From Mycobacterium sp. D16Q13 (lineage in GTDB: Bacteria > Actinomycetota > Actinomycetes > Mycobacteriales > Mycobacteriaceae), in NCBI RefSeq assembly GCF_002013375.1, contig NZ_MAEW01000001.1, positions 186,001 to 250,000 of the forward strand: a stretch of DNA of 64,000 bases, written 5' to 3'. The translations under genes and the position numbers were made by a program. The first letter of the stretch is position 1. Every line of letters begins with the position of its first letter. Below are positions 26,161-34,287 of the stretch, one piece after another. Under the pieces are notes generated by a model that was not told the DNA's origin, did not search any database, and was given only the letters and a program-made list of their open reading frames with translations.

Positions 26161-26817
26161 ATGGATGGATCGAAGCGCTCCGGTTGGATCGCCGGGGCGA
26201 CCGCGGTGGCGATCGGGTGCGCCCTCGCGACATCGGCATCCGGCTGGGCCGCGCCTGTCGAGATGGCCCCGCAATCCAGCCAGCGGACAACCTTCGACGG
26301 CTGGAACCTGTCAGTTGCTCTCTCGGGCGAGGTGATCAACGCGGTCCCGAACCTGGCCGGTGCACAGAACTCTCGCGAGGCGTTCATGACACTGTCCGCG
26401 CAGGCGAACATCGGCGGCCATGGCAGCAATCCCGTCACCGCGGCCAACTTCGTCGCGGGTTACCAAGTCGGCTGCCAGATCGACGTGTCACAGGGTCTTC
26501 AGATTGGCGGCACGGGGCAGTTGGCGGGATCGGTCGGGGCCACCATCAGCGGCCAGCCGGGAGTGCAGGTGGGCGGCACGGGGGCGATCGGCGGCTTTGT
26601 GCAGACCGACCTGCAGCCAGGCGTGATCACCACCGTCGCGATGGGCACCATGCCGGTGACGGCAGGTGTAGGGCGACTGGATATGCAAGACGTCCACCTG
26701 AAAGTGGATGCCTGCGGCGGGCCAGTGACAGTGCGCTCCTATGCGACGTTCGCGGTCGCGAGTGCGGTTCAACAAACACAACTGTCCGTCTACGGCGACC
26801 CCTACGTCCTGAACTAG
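26161..26817 (+). CDS. MspA-family porin
   Basis: A 218-aa outer-membrane porin subunit. The signal peptide ends near residue 30 (SGWAAP). The mature protein carries MspA hallmarks: an early GW motif in TFDGWNLSVALSGEVINAVPNL, GYQVGCQIDVSQGL, a Gly-rich barrel segment and the late DVHLKVDACGGPVTVRSYATF. Octamers form the main hydrophilic pore in rapid growers. Two Cys residues (GCQID and DACGG) may form a disulfide. A divergent MarR gene and AT-rich operators precede it. A small secreted protein gene follows nine bases later. Confidence 0.9.
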   Translation: MDGSKRSGWIAGATAVAIGCALATSASGWAAPVEMAPQSSQRTTFDGWNLSVALSGEVINAVPNLAGAQNSREAFMTLSAQANIGGHGSNPVTAANFVAGYQVGCQIDVSQGLQIGGTGQLAGSVGATISGQPGVQVGGTGAIGGFVQTDLQPGVITTVAMGTMPVTAGVGRLDMQDVHLKVDACGGPVTVRSYATFAVASAVQQTQLSVYGDPYVLN

Positions 26818-26826
26818 GAGCGATAG

Positions 26827-27147
26827 ATGTTTCTGTTCAACACAATTCCCCGGCATGGCAGTGCCACCTTGCTCGTGGTCACCGCATTGCTGTCGTTCAC
26901 GGGTTCGGGCACCGCACACGCCGACCCCGGCCCGATAACGCCCCCACCCCCACCAGTGATCGGGGCGTTGCAGTACGGGCCACCGGGATACCCTGCGGCG
27001 ATCGGAGTTCCGCTGCTACCTCCAGGACGCTCGGGAGTATCCGTATCGGCGGACACCCTGAACCCCGCAGCACCGGCCCCGGCCAACGCCGCTCGCGGGA
27101 TCTCTGGAGTACAGACGTCGGCCGATTCCCTGAGCCCCACTCCTTAG
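26827..27147 (+). CDS. small secreted Pro-rich protein in porin operon
   Basis: A 106-aa exported protein. The Sec signal peptide ends in AHADP (cleavage near residue 32). The mature part is Pro-, Ala- and Ser-rich (ITPPPPPVIGALQYGPPGYP) without Cys or a known domain. TAGGAGCG lies just before the start and the gap to the porin stop is nine bases, so it is likely co-translated with the porin. It could act as a porin accessory or cell-wall spacer protein; this is inference. Confidence 0.7.
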   Translation: MFLFNTIPRHGSATLLVVTALLSFTGSGTAHADPGPITPPPPPVIGALQYGPPGYPAAIGVPLLPPGRSGVSVSADTLNPAAPAPANAARGISGVQTSADSLSPTP

Positions 27148-27172
27148 TCAGGGGCCAGCGCCGGTGCACACC

Positions 27173-28000
27173 TCATCGAGTCGGCCGCAGCACAACAATT
27201 CCCGGGACCGTACCCAGATACTCCCGCAGCGGAGTATCGACGACTTGGTTGTTGGCCCGCAAGGACGAGGCGTTGCGCAATACCGGCCCACCCGGTGTGT
27301 GCAGGAAGATTCCTACATGCGTGACGTCGAGCCCGCCGGCCCTCGCGTAGGCACCGAGGTAGTCACCGTCGTGAAGATTGGCGATGACACCATCGGACAC
27401 ACGGGCACTCGGCAAATAGGCGACCGTGCGCGGCCGTGGCGGAAGCCCCGGTAGATAACTGCCGCCGGAATCCTTCAGGTTGAGCGTCTTGGCGACCTGC
27501 TCCGCAGGCGCCCCGAGGCTTGCCGTCACATCGGTGGCGTTAACGGGCGCATCGGCAGCCCAATCGGTGAAGAAGTGACGGCGCTGCGCGAAGCTGACAT
27601 CGCCTCCGCGATAACGGATCTGCGTCAGCTGGGCGATGAAATCGGCGCTGTTACCGGACCGCTTCAGTGCTTCGACATAGTCGGCATATGTGAAGCAGTC
27701 CACGCGAGTGAGTTCTACGACCAACTGCTCAGGGACGGAGGCTGATCCGATCAGGGTGTCGGCGCCGTACGGCACATGCAGAAAAAGGGCCGACACCGCG
27801 GCACTCAGCCCCGCGGGATTCTCGGCCGCAAGGCGGTTGCGCTCAGCGAGCAGCCCTTGGAGTCGGCGTTCGTTCTCCGGGCTGATATGCACGGCGTCAG
27901 CCGAGGCAACGGGAGAGACGCACAACGCACAGATCAGTACCAGCAATACCAACAGGCAGAAGCGAAGCCGGTCCAGAGCTCGGCGCATCGTCGCGGTCAT
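27173..28000 (-). CDS. DUF1460 secreted amidase-like protein
   Basis: A 275-aa exported protein. The signal peptide LLVLLVLICALCVSPVASADA ends near residue 35. The DUF1460 body has the presumed nucleophile Cys in VELTRVDCFTYADYVEAL near 100 and a His in GGLDVTHVGIF near 228, an NlpC/P60-like Cys/His arrangement. Related structures were described as N-acetylmuramoyl-L-alanine amidase-like. It converges on the porin operon with a 25-base gap. Peptidoglycan as substrate is inferred. Confidence 0.75.
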   Translation of the reverse strand: MTATMRRALDRLRFCLLVLLVLICALCVSPVASADAVHISPENERRLQGLLAERNRLAAENPAGLSAAVSALFLHVPYGADTLIGSASVPEQLVVELTRVDCFTYADYVEALKRSGNSADFIAQLTQIRYRGGDVSFAQRRHFFTDWAADAPVNATDVTASLGAPAEQVAKTLNLKDSGGSYLPGLPPRPRTVAYLPSARVSDGVIANLHDGDYLGAYARAGGLDVTHVGIFLHTPGGPVLRNASSLRANNQVVDTPLREYLGTVPGIVVLRPTR

Positions 28001-28253
28001 GACTTATGCCTTTCACGTGGCTAACTGATCCGGAATTCGGTTGGTGCACTATCCATTCGACCGTCCCGGATAGCCCATCATCACACAACCAACGGAATCT
28101 CCTTCGCTGTCCCACTTCTGTGGACATGGATGCCCCAGCCGGCCCCAGTTCCGGATTCAGGTACCGCACTACGCGATCGCTGCGTAGCAGTCCGGACTCA
28201 TGCTGACTCCACGAACTCGACAGAGCCTGACAGAGAAGGAAGGACGTGGCGGC

Positions 28254-28724
28254 GTGGTACCAGGACACGGAACAGTCGACGCCGGTACGCCGGTGGCCAG
28301 AGCCATCGGAGAGACCGGCAAAGCGACGAAGTATGTGATTCGCAGCGAGGAAGATCTGCACAGGCTTCCCAGGGCATTGGTCAGGCCCCGTGCAGTACGA
28401 GTGCAGCTCAAGGTGAGCGGAGTGGACCCCGACGTGCGCCAACAGCTTGAGCGGCGTTTGTCCCAGTTGTTGTCCACCTGCGGATGCGGCGAGGGCGCAG
28501 CACTCGGATTGCTGTATCTGGTGTTCTGGCCCGCAGTACTCCTGACTGACCTGCTGCCCACACCGTCCCTGGCTCAATGGGCCCTGATCTCGGCAGGATT
28601 TTTCGCCATCTTGATCGGGGGGAAACTCCTGGGCTTGGGGGTCGCGCGTGCACGACTGGCGCGCCAAACACGGTTACTGCGGCGCCTTCTCAGACAAAGT
28701 AGACCGCTCGATGAGAGGAGCTGA
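28254..28724 (+). CDS. hypothetical membrane protein with a CGCG motif
   Basis: A protein of about 156 aa that I do not recognise. Residues 20-75 are soluble and basic, CGCG is near 75, and two hydrophobic helices follow (AALGLLYLVFWPAVLLTDLL and ALISAGFFAILIGGKLLGLG), then an Arg/Leu-rich tail. GTG 28254 has GGAAGG upstream; ATG 28200 is an alternative giving 174 aa. It sits at the edge of the accessory island. The 200 bases upstream (28001-28199) hold nothing I can name. Confidence 0.55.
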   Translation: MVPGHGTVDAGTPVARAIGETGKATKYVIRSEEDLHRLPRALVRPRAVRVQLKVSGVDPDVRQQLERRLSQLLSTCGCGEGAALGLLYLVFWPAVLLTDLLPTPSLAQWALISAGFFAILIGGKLLGLGVARARLARQTRLLRRLLRQSRPLDERS

Positions 28725-28726
28725 CG

Positions 28727-28771
28727 ATGCTCAACTACAAGGTCTGCGCCGAGATTCCTCAACTGATCTAA
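28727..28771 (+). CDS. 14-residue ORF MLNYKVCAEIPQLI
   Basis: A short frame begins two bases after the stop of the CGCG membrane protein gene and is preceded by GAGAGGAG at good spacing. It encodes 14 residues with a single Cys. It may be a real micropeptide or the start of a gene cut off at the island edge. Confidence 0.25.
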   Translation: MLNYKVCAEIPQLI

Positions 28772-28878
28772 GAGCTTTTTGGTGCCGTAATGTGATCGGC
28801 CACTTCAACCAGAGCGTCGACAGACCGCGAAAATGATCAACACAGCGCCCTTAAGATGCCACGGGGTGAATTCCTACT

Positions 28879-29295
28879 TCAACTGCGCGGGTACCAATCG
28901 GGAATTTCGGATTCAGGACGCGGATACTTTTCTAAGTCTTCGATAAATGCATCTACCGTCGGTTCGGGAGATCCCCAATTGGGCTTGTTGTCATAGTTGA
29001 AGTCATAACTGAAATTACCTTCACGCGTCAATGTGAGAGTGGCCGACAGCCATGTTCCATGCTCGGGCGTAGCCATCAGCTCGCGGAGTTCCCCAAATTC
29101 GGTGCATGCCTGATTACTAGGAGCAAACTCCTGTTTCACGCTTCCATCCGGCATCGTCAGATGGAACTTGACGCTGCTTATCACGCTAGCCTCCATGAAA
29201 TCCAAGGCCGCAGATTTCCACGCAGGATTGCTGATGCCTCGATAGGTTAGTTCGGCAATCCTGGTCTGGAGTTCTTTAATTCTTTCTATATCCAC
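28879..29295 (-). CDS. YezG/DUF600-type immunity protein
   Basis: A 138-aa acidic protein resembling the YezG-type (DUF600) immunity family: GTWLSATLTLTREGNFSYDFNYDNKP in the middle and an end with DLEKYPRPESEIPDWYP. YezG partners YeeF-type toxins carrying the same class of nuclease domain as the gene just upstream. It lies 19 bases after the toxin stop on the same strand. GTG 29295 is used; an upstream in-frame start would overlap the toxin gene. AT-rich codons match the end of the toxin gene and differ from the core genome. Confidence 0.72.
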   Translation of the reverse strand: MDIERIKELQTRIAELTYRGISNPAWKSAALDFMEASVISSVKFHLTMPDGSVKQEFAPSNQACTEFGELRELMATPEHGTWLSATLTLTREGNFSYDFNYDNKPNWGSPEPTVDAFIEDLEKYPRPESEIPDWYPRS

Positions 29296-29314
29296 GCTAG
29301 TATTCCAAATCCAA

Positions 29315-32300
29315 TCAGTTTGACAGGAACCTCTGCTGCATTCCCCCGGCTTGGTCAACCCAACTTACTACGTATTGACTTGGGCGTAAAGAGTTTTCGG
29401 GATAGGAGACCTGAAAGGTGGGGTTAACAGTGCCGCCGCTTTCAACAATTTTTCGCCATTCGTCCTCAATTTTTCCGAATTCTCGGGCACCTTTGCTGTT
29501 GAGGTTGGCGCTCATAGCAGTCAGATTGATGCCCTCGCCGGGTCCACCGAACATGGAGGCGATGAAATGTCCGCCTTCGTCGCCGGGGAGCCGGTCACCG
29601 CGGCCGGCCACTCCCTGCTGGTAACTGTTGCGATCGGCCTTGGCGAGGCTGTCGATCTTGCCTTCGACGCGGGTCACTCGGCCGAGGTCATCAGTCATGA
29701 AGGTGTGTTTTCCGTCGATGACGTACTTGGTGTTCGCGGCAGGGTTGTTCAGCTCCTTGGACCAGTTGCCCTTGCTGCCGGAACTGAGCTCTTTGGTGGC
29801 TACGTTGCTTGCGGCACTGCCCGTATCGGTGGCGGTGTTGATCGCCCCCGTGGTTGTTTTGGTGGCTGCCTCCGCGGCAGGCTTCACGGCGTTGGCAGCC
29901 TCTTCGGCAGGCTTGAACAACCGGTAGAACTTGGTTCCGATCTTGCCGACCATTCCGACACCGGGGACGCTGAACACCACATCAGCAGTGGAGAGAATCT
30001 TCTGGCCAGTGCTGATGTCTTCCCAGTGCGTCAGGTTTACGGCAGAGTCGGCGGGCACGATCATGTTGGCCAGGAAGTTAACGTCCTTGTCGAAGTCGCC
30101 CAGCAGCGGTTGGGTCTTACCGGGCCACATCTGGTCAGCGACAGCACCATTGGGCCAGAACCACTGATGCTTGTTGTTGCTGTCCACCACTCGCATCTGC
30201 CCGCGGTCCATAACACCCGGAGTGCCGTCCGCGTTGAACGACATCTTCCCTTGCGGCACCCCGTACTGATCGACCAGCTGGCGCTGGGTGATCCCGGCAA
30301 AGCCGGACACGGGTGTCTTGTCCCCCGAATAGCTAAGCCCTGGCCCGAAATCGAGCAGCTCACTACTCGACGCAGTCGGGGCCTGCAGCGGGACCTGGCG
30401 CGCAGGCATCAACGGATTACCGTCAGGTCCAGTGAGTGACAACAGCCCCGACTGACTCATCTCCGAACGCGAACCATCGGGCCACAGCACCGGATGTCCC
30501 GGCCTTGCCGTCGGATTCAGGTACTCATTACCGACCTGGCCACTTGTCGGACCTTGCCCACGTGCCTCGACCGGGCCGATAAAGCCCGGTTCGCCTGGCT
30601 TAGGCGCAGGCGTGGGTGTGCTGCTATCAAGGGCTTGCACCGAACCATTCGACGGTGCCGGTGGAGGCTTGGGAACATCCTGAGGAACCGGGCCGGACTG
30701 GAACTCAATCGGCTTGATCTGAGAGACCTCGGTAGTGGTCCCCGACAACGCATCCGTTGCGCCGGAGGTGTCAGGCATGCCGGATGTGCCCAGGCTGGAG
30801 GCGGTATTGACAGCACCCGCGCCTTGCGAGGTGAGCTGCGATCCTTGCCCCACGAGATCAGTAATCTGTCCGGCTTGCTGGTTGAGCTGCCGAGCCTGAT
30901 CCATCTGCGGCTTGAGTTGCGGGTTGGCATCCCCGACCGCCTGCGCAACCTGATCTGCTTCTCCCTGAGCGGTTTTCACGATCTGGCTGCCCGCGTTAAT
31001 GGCATCGGCTGTTCCTTGCACACCCTGGGATATGCCCTGTACCAACGTGATCGCGTCCTGCGGATTGACTGCCCCGGACTGCGCGGACGAAGCCAGCGAG
31101 GCACCAGCCTGAGCCGCAGACCCGAAGCCTTGCGCGGCTTGACCAGACGATTCGCCGATCTGCTGCCCCGACTGCACATACGTCTGGATATCCCCAGGAA
31201 GCCCTTGTGCCGCTTGCATACCGTCTTGCGTCAACGCCTGAGTATCCGGGCCCTTCTGCTGCTGTTGGGGCTGCTGCTGATCATCTTCCTTACGGCGCCG
31301 CGAAGAAGCCGCACCGAGCAGCAGCGATGCCAGGTCGGTGTTCTGCGACTGATCGTCGCGATCCTTCTGCTGGTCCTCCTCTTTCTTCTTGTCCTTGGAC
31401 GGAAACTTCGGCAGTTGCTGCTGTTTCTGGTTCGGTTTGTTCTGCTGCTGCAGCTGTTTGGTCAGGTCGTCGATGCGCTGGCGATCCTGACCGGACTGCT
31501 GCTGTTTCTCCTGCAACTGCCGCGTCAACTCATCGATGCGCTGCCGATCGGACTGATTCGGCTGCTCCGTGTTCTGCTGGGGCGGCTGATTCTGAGGCGG
31601 CTGCTGGTTTACGTTCTGAGAAGGCGCCTGCTGGGTGCCCTGGTTGGCCGGCGGCTGCTGGTTCGGGATACCCTGGTTCGACTGTCCGCCTTGCGATCCC
31701 GCGTTGCTGCCGGGGTTGGCTTGTCCGCCGTTGAAATCCGGATTCGGCCTGCCTGGTCCTTGGGTATACGGCGTCGCGTTCTGATAATCCGGGACCTGAG
31801 TGCCGTGCGCGGGCTGATCCCACCCTTGCTGAGGACCCTGTTGCCCATTGGCCCCATTAACGCCGTTGTTGCTGACCGACGGTGCCTGAGTGTTATAGAT
31901 CGATATCGAGCCATTTTGATCCAGCGGCGGCTGATTAATACCGCCCTGATAATCGGGCATCTGCGGCCCACCCTGACTTGGCGGCTGAAACATCTGACCA
32001 CCCCCAGGAGGACCGTCGCTACCGCCCGGACCACCACAATCCGGCGGGCACGCCGCATGAGCCTGCGGCACGGTCGCCGGAGTGAACCAGCCCAGACCCA
32101 GTCCGCTTGCAGAGAACATCAATACCGCGATGACACCCGCTGTCGCGGTGGCCTTCTGAGAGGCAGTGGTGGCCCACTTGTACAGGCCAGCCAAGCCCTT
32201 CCACCAACCCAGATTCGAGAAGATTGCCACCAGCAGCACCAGGGCGATTGCGCCCGCGGCGGGCAGAACCTGCGGACCGGTGATCCACACGTACAGCCGG

Positions 32301-32950
32301 GGTGTGATACCAGCAGTGAGCAGCACCAAACCAAGTCCGCCACCTATCAGAGCAGCGACCAGCCCGGGATGCCACAACGACTCGTCCTGGTTCTTTTGCG
32401 GCTGATTACGGTGTGCCCCAGCATCATCGACACCAGTCACCACTTCCCGCGCCAAACCAAACAAGTACTTGCCACTCGTGAACAGTGCCGCCCCGGCTAG
32501 GACCGCTACGAGCATCTGCCCCACACCGGAGATCAGCGACCAGCCGGCCTCGCCGGTGATCTGCTGCCACCATGCGCTGTAGCCGCCACGGAAGCTCCAC
32601 CACATCCCCAGCACGCCGGCGATCACCGCCAGCGAGGCAAGGACTGCCTGAACTGGGTCAGACAACCGTTCCTTGGCTGAGCTGAACGCTGCCGCAATCA
32701 CCGGCCGCAGACCCCACATGATCAGCTTCACCCCGCCACCCAGCGCGGTAAACAGCCCCAACAGCAGCAGGCTCCAGGTGATCAGCTCCCCGAATTGGTC
32801 GCCTGCGCGGTGCAGGTGGTGCAATCCAGCCACTGAAGCAACCAGAAGGACGACACCAGCTGCAACTGCGGCCAACTGACGTGCACGATCCTGGTTACCT
32901 ACCTGATTCGTTGCTGGCGCAGGCATTACCTGCAGCTCAGATGTTGTCAT
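29315..32950 (-). CDS. polymorphic toxin with 7-TM N-terminus and DNA/RNA non-specific nuclease C-terminus
   Basis: A 1211-aa modular protein. Residues about 25-285 contain seven hydrophobic helices. Then comes a Gly/Pro/Gln/Asn-rich linker (about 290-600), an Ala/Gln-rich helical region, and a block around 790-960 with GHPVLWPDGSRSEM. The C-terminal domain of about 130 residues carries YVIDGKHTFMTDDLGRV, ADRNSYQQG and GDEGGHFIASMFGG. These match the YeeF-type Endonuclea_NS_2 nuclease, with the His of GGH as likely catalytic base. The last 450 bases are AT-richer than the rest, as expected for an exchangeable toxin tip. The YezG-type gene follows directly. There is no Sec signal peptide or LXG/WXG domain. 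Confidence 0.75.
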   Translation of the reverse strand: MTTSELQVMPAPATNQVGNQDRARQLAAVAAGVVLLVASVAGLHHLHRAGDQFGELITWSLLLLGLFTALGGGVKLIMWGLRPVIAAAFSSAKERLSDPVQAVLASLAVIAGVLGMWWSFRGGYSAWWQQITGEAGWSLISGVGQMLVAVLAGAALFTSGKYLFGLAREVVTGVDDAGAHRNQPQKNQDESLWHPGLVAALIGGGLGLVLLTAGITPRLYVWITGPQVLPAAGAIALVLLVAIFSNLGWWKGLAGLYKWATTASQKATATAGVIAVLMFSASGLGLGWFTPATVPQAHAACPPDCGGPGGSDGPPGGGQMFQPPSQGGPQMPDYQGGINQPPLDQNGSISIYNTQAPSVSNNGVNGANGQQGPQQGWDQPAHGTQVPDYQNATPYTQGPGRPNPDFNGGQANPGSNAGSQGGQSNQGIPNQQPPANQGTQQAPSQNVNQQPPQNQPPQQNTEQPNQSDRQRIDELTRQLQEKQQQSGQDRQRIDDLTKQLQQQNKPNQKQQQLPKFPSKDKKKEEDQQKDRDDQSQNTDLASLLLGAASSRRRKEDDQQQPQQQQKGPDTQALTQDGMQAAQGLPGDIQTYVQSGQQIGESSGQAAQGFGSAAQAGASLASSAQSGAVNPQDAITLVQGISQGVQGTADAINAGSQIVKTAQGEADQVAQAVGDANPQLKPQMDQARQLNQQAGQITDLVGQGSQLTSQGAGAVNTASSLGTSGMPDTSGATDALSGTTTEVSQIKPIEFQSGPVPQDVPKPPPAPSNGSVQALDSSTPTPAPKPGEPGFIGPVEARGQGPTSGQVGNEYLNPTARPGHPVLWPDGSRSEMSQSGLLSLTGPDGNPLMPARQVPLQAPTASSSELLDFGPGLSYSGDKTPVSGFAGITQRQLVDQYGVPQGKMSFNADGTPGVMDRGQMRVVDSNNKHQWFWPNGAVADQMWPGKTQPLLGDFDKDVNFLANMIVPADSAVNLTHWEDISTGQKILSTADVVFSVPGVGMVGKIGTKFYRLFKPAEEAANAVKPAAEAATKTTTGAINTATDTGSAASNVATKELSSGSKGNWSKELNNPAANTKYVIDGKHTFMTDDLGRVTRVEGKIDSLAKADRNSYQQGVAGRGDRLPGDEGGHFIASMFGGPGEGINLTAMSANLNSKGAREFGKIEDEWRKIVESGGTVNPTFQVSYPENSLRPSQYVVSWVDQAGGMQQRFLSN

Positions 32951-33092
32951 TAGCATCCCCGACGAAGTAAGAAGCAATCTGTTGCCGACAGCCTACGCGC
33001 AGCCTGTGACAACTTCTCGCCGGGCAATGGCAAACAGTCTCCGATGGGACTGCAAGCGCAGATCAGCCATGCCAACCGGGCAGGTAGGACTG

Positions 33093-33440
33093 TCAGTGGA
33101 AGTCTGTTAACGGGTGGCCGTAGGAATCGAGTCTCAATGCAGCAAGCTCATCGTTAAAACCTGCACGCGCTGCGACAGCTGCTTCACGCAGATCGTCATC
33201 GCCCAGGTCTTCGGGCTCAGTGCGCAGATCAAGGTGCTCAACGTAATCGTCAACTACATAGAACAGATTCATGTACGTGTCGTAGCTGAACTTGTACCCA
33301 TCCATGGTTTGACGGAGCAGCTTGCCATTTCCTTGCATGAACCGAGTCTCGAATTCACCCGGAGTGATCTCTTGCGCTATGAACAGATCCAGGTTTTCCA
33401 AGAGAGCGAGGAACGTCGGATCCAATAATGAGGTCGACAT
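33093..33440 (-). CDS. colicin-D-type immunity domain protein
   Basis: A 115-aa acidic helical protein. LLENLDLFIAQEITPGEFETRFMQ, then LFYVVDDYVEHLDLRTEPEDLGDDDLREAAVAARAGF fit the Colicin_immun pattern (acidic helix bundle with a D-YxxD-LR core). It lies upstream of the toxin gene on the same strand, separated by about 140 bases. That toxin ends in an unrelated nuclease, so this may be an orphan immunity gene kept against a tRNase-type toxin of other strains. Confidence 0.6.
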   Translation of the reverse strand: MSTSLLDPTFLALLENLDLFIAQEITPGEFETRFMQGNGKLLRQTMDGYKFSYDTYMNLFYVVDDYVEHLDLRTEPEDLGDDDLREAAVAARAGFNDELAALRLDSYGHPLTDFH

Positions 33441-33614
33441 TGGTAGGGCGCCTTCCTGCCGTACGTGGGCCAGCTAGCAGATCCAAGCTTTCGTCCTTTG
33501 TCCAGAAGTGCGGCCACCGCCGCGCGTTCCTACCGCTCGGATTGTTCTACACGAGTCCGGTCATCTTCGCGGGGATCATCGAGACGTTAGCGTTGGTCGA
33601 AACGCCAACTTGAC

Positions 33615-33839
33615 TCACTGTGTCCGCGCACGCGACCCCAGAGATGCAGGCGGCGAGTAGTCGGAGTCGATTTCGATCATGGTGTCGAGTATGGCCAAGT
33701 AACCGATGGCGCTGAGATGCCATTCGACAAGGTCGCCGCCGATTCCGGGCAGCATGATCGTGTGGTTGACGACATCGGGATTGGTCCGGCTTCGGCTGAT
33801 CAAACAGGCCACCCTCGCCATCCAACTCAGCCAGCTCAA
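33615..33839 (-). pseudogene. decayed ORF fragment
   Basis: The last about 50 codons (NHTIMLPGIGGDLVEWHLSAIGYLAILDTMIEIDSDYSPP) look like genuine protein, whereas the first about 22 overlap the recombinase remnant on the other strand and look non-coding. I do not recognise the family. It is probably the C-terminal piece of an island gene. Confidence 0.3.
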
Positions 33840-34140
33840 ACACCAGATGACCTCATTGACATCAACGAATATCGATCATGCCAAAGTCATCAACACAGCG
33901 CTCGATCTACTCGGACGCTGCTCGGACGCATACAAGTACGCGCCCGAGGCAACCCGCCGCGACTTAAACCAGGCATATTTCGAGCGCATCCTGCTCGACA
34001 GCACAGATGGCGAACCGATCATCAAATCCGCCGAACAGACTGAAATCATCGAACTGATAGCCACCGCAGAACAAAAACCAGAATTGATCCAACCAGGAAA
34101 GGCTGACCTCGCCTTGACCACGCATTCCACGGTCAAGGGT
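33811..34140 (+). pseudogene. serine recombinase C-terminal remnant
   Basis: The frame contains VINTALDLLGRCSDAYKYAPEATRRDLNQAYFERILLDS, which is the coiled C-terminal tail of large serine recombinases. The resolvase catalytic domain with its Ser and the zinc-ribbon domain are missing and no start is evident. It runs into the tRNA-Ala gene. It is a fossil of the element that probably carried the toxin island. Confidence 0.5.
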
Positions 34141-34159
34141 TCGAAGATCGCCTCTTTGG

Positions 34160-34232
34160 TGGAGCTAAGGGGACTCGAACCCCTGACCCCCACACTGCCA
34201 GTGTGGTGCGCTACCAGCTGCGCCATAGCCCC
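34160..34232 (-). tRNA. tRNA-Ala (GGC)
   Basis: Reading the minus strand gives GGGGCTATGGCGCAGCTGG, an anticodon stem-loop with CTGGCAG (anticodon GGC), the T-arm GGTTCGAGTCC and the acceptor end TAGCTCCA. All stems pair, and position 3:70 is G:U, the identity element for alanine. The 73-base gene does not encode CCA. It borders the accessory island. Confidence 0.95.
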
Positions 34233-34287
34233 ATGTTTAGTTGTGTGCTCGGACGAAGTTACACCACGGCGACGGGCTCTCAAAATC

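Noticed and set aside
28200..28254. CRISPR array or tandem repeats anywhere in the window
   Set aside because: Low-complexity coding tracts (Gln-rich near 31.3-31.7 kb, Pro/Thr-rich near 56.7-57.0 kb) were inspected, but no regularly spaced identical repeats were seen.
30494..32500. Plus-strand frame of 668 codons opposite the toxin gene
   Set aside because: It mirrors the Gln-rich linker and TM region of the toxin as Leu/Arg repeats; no start context or domain supports it.
33811..34140. Functional serine integrase
   Set aside because: Only the C-terminal tail is present; the catalytic Ser domain and zinc-ribbon domain are missing.
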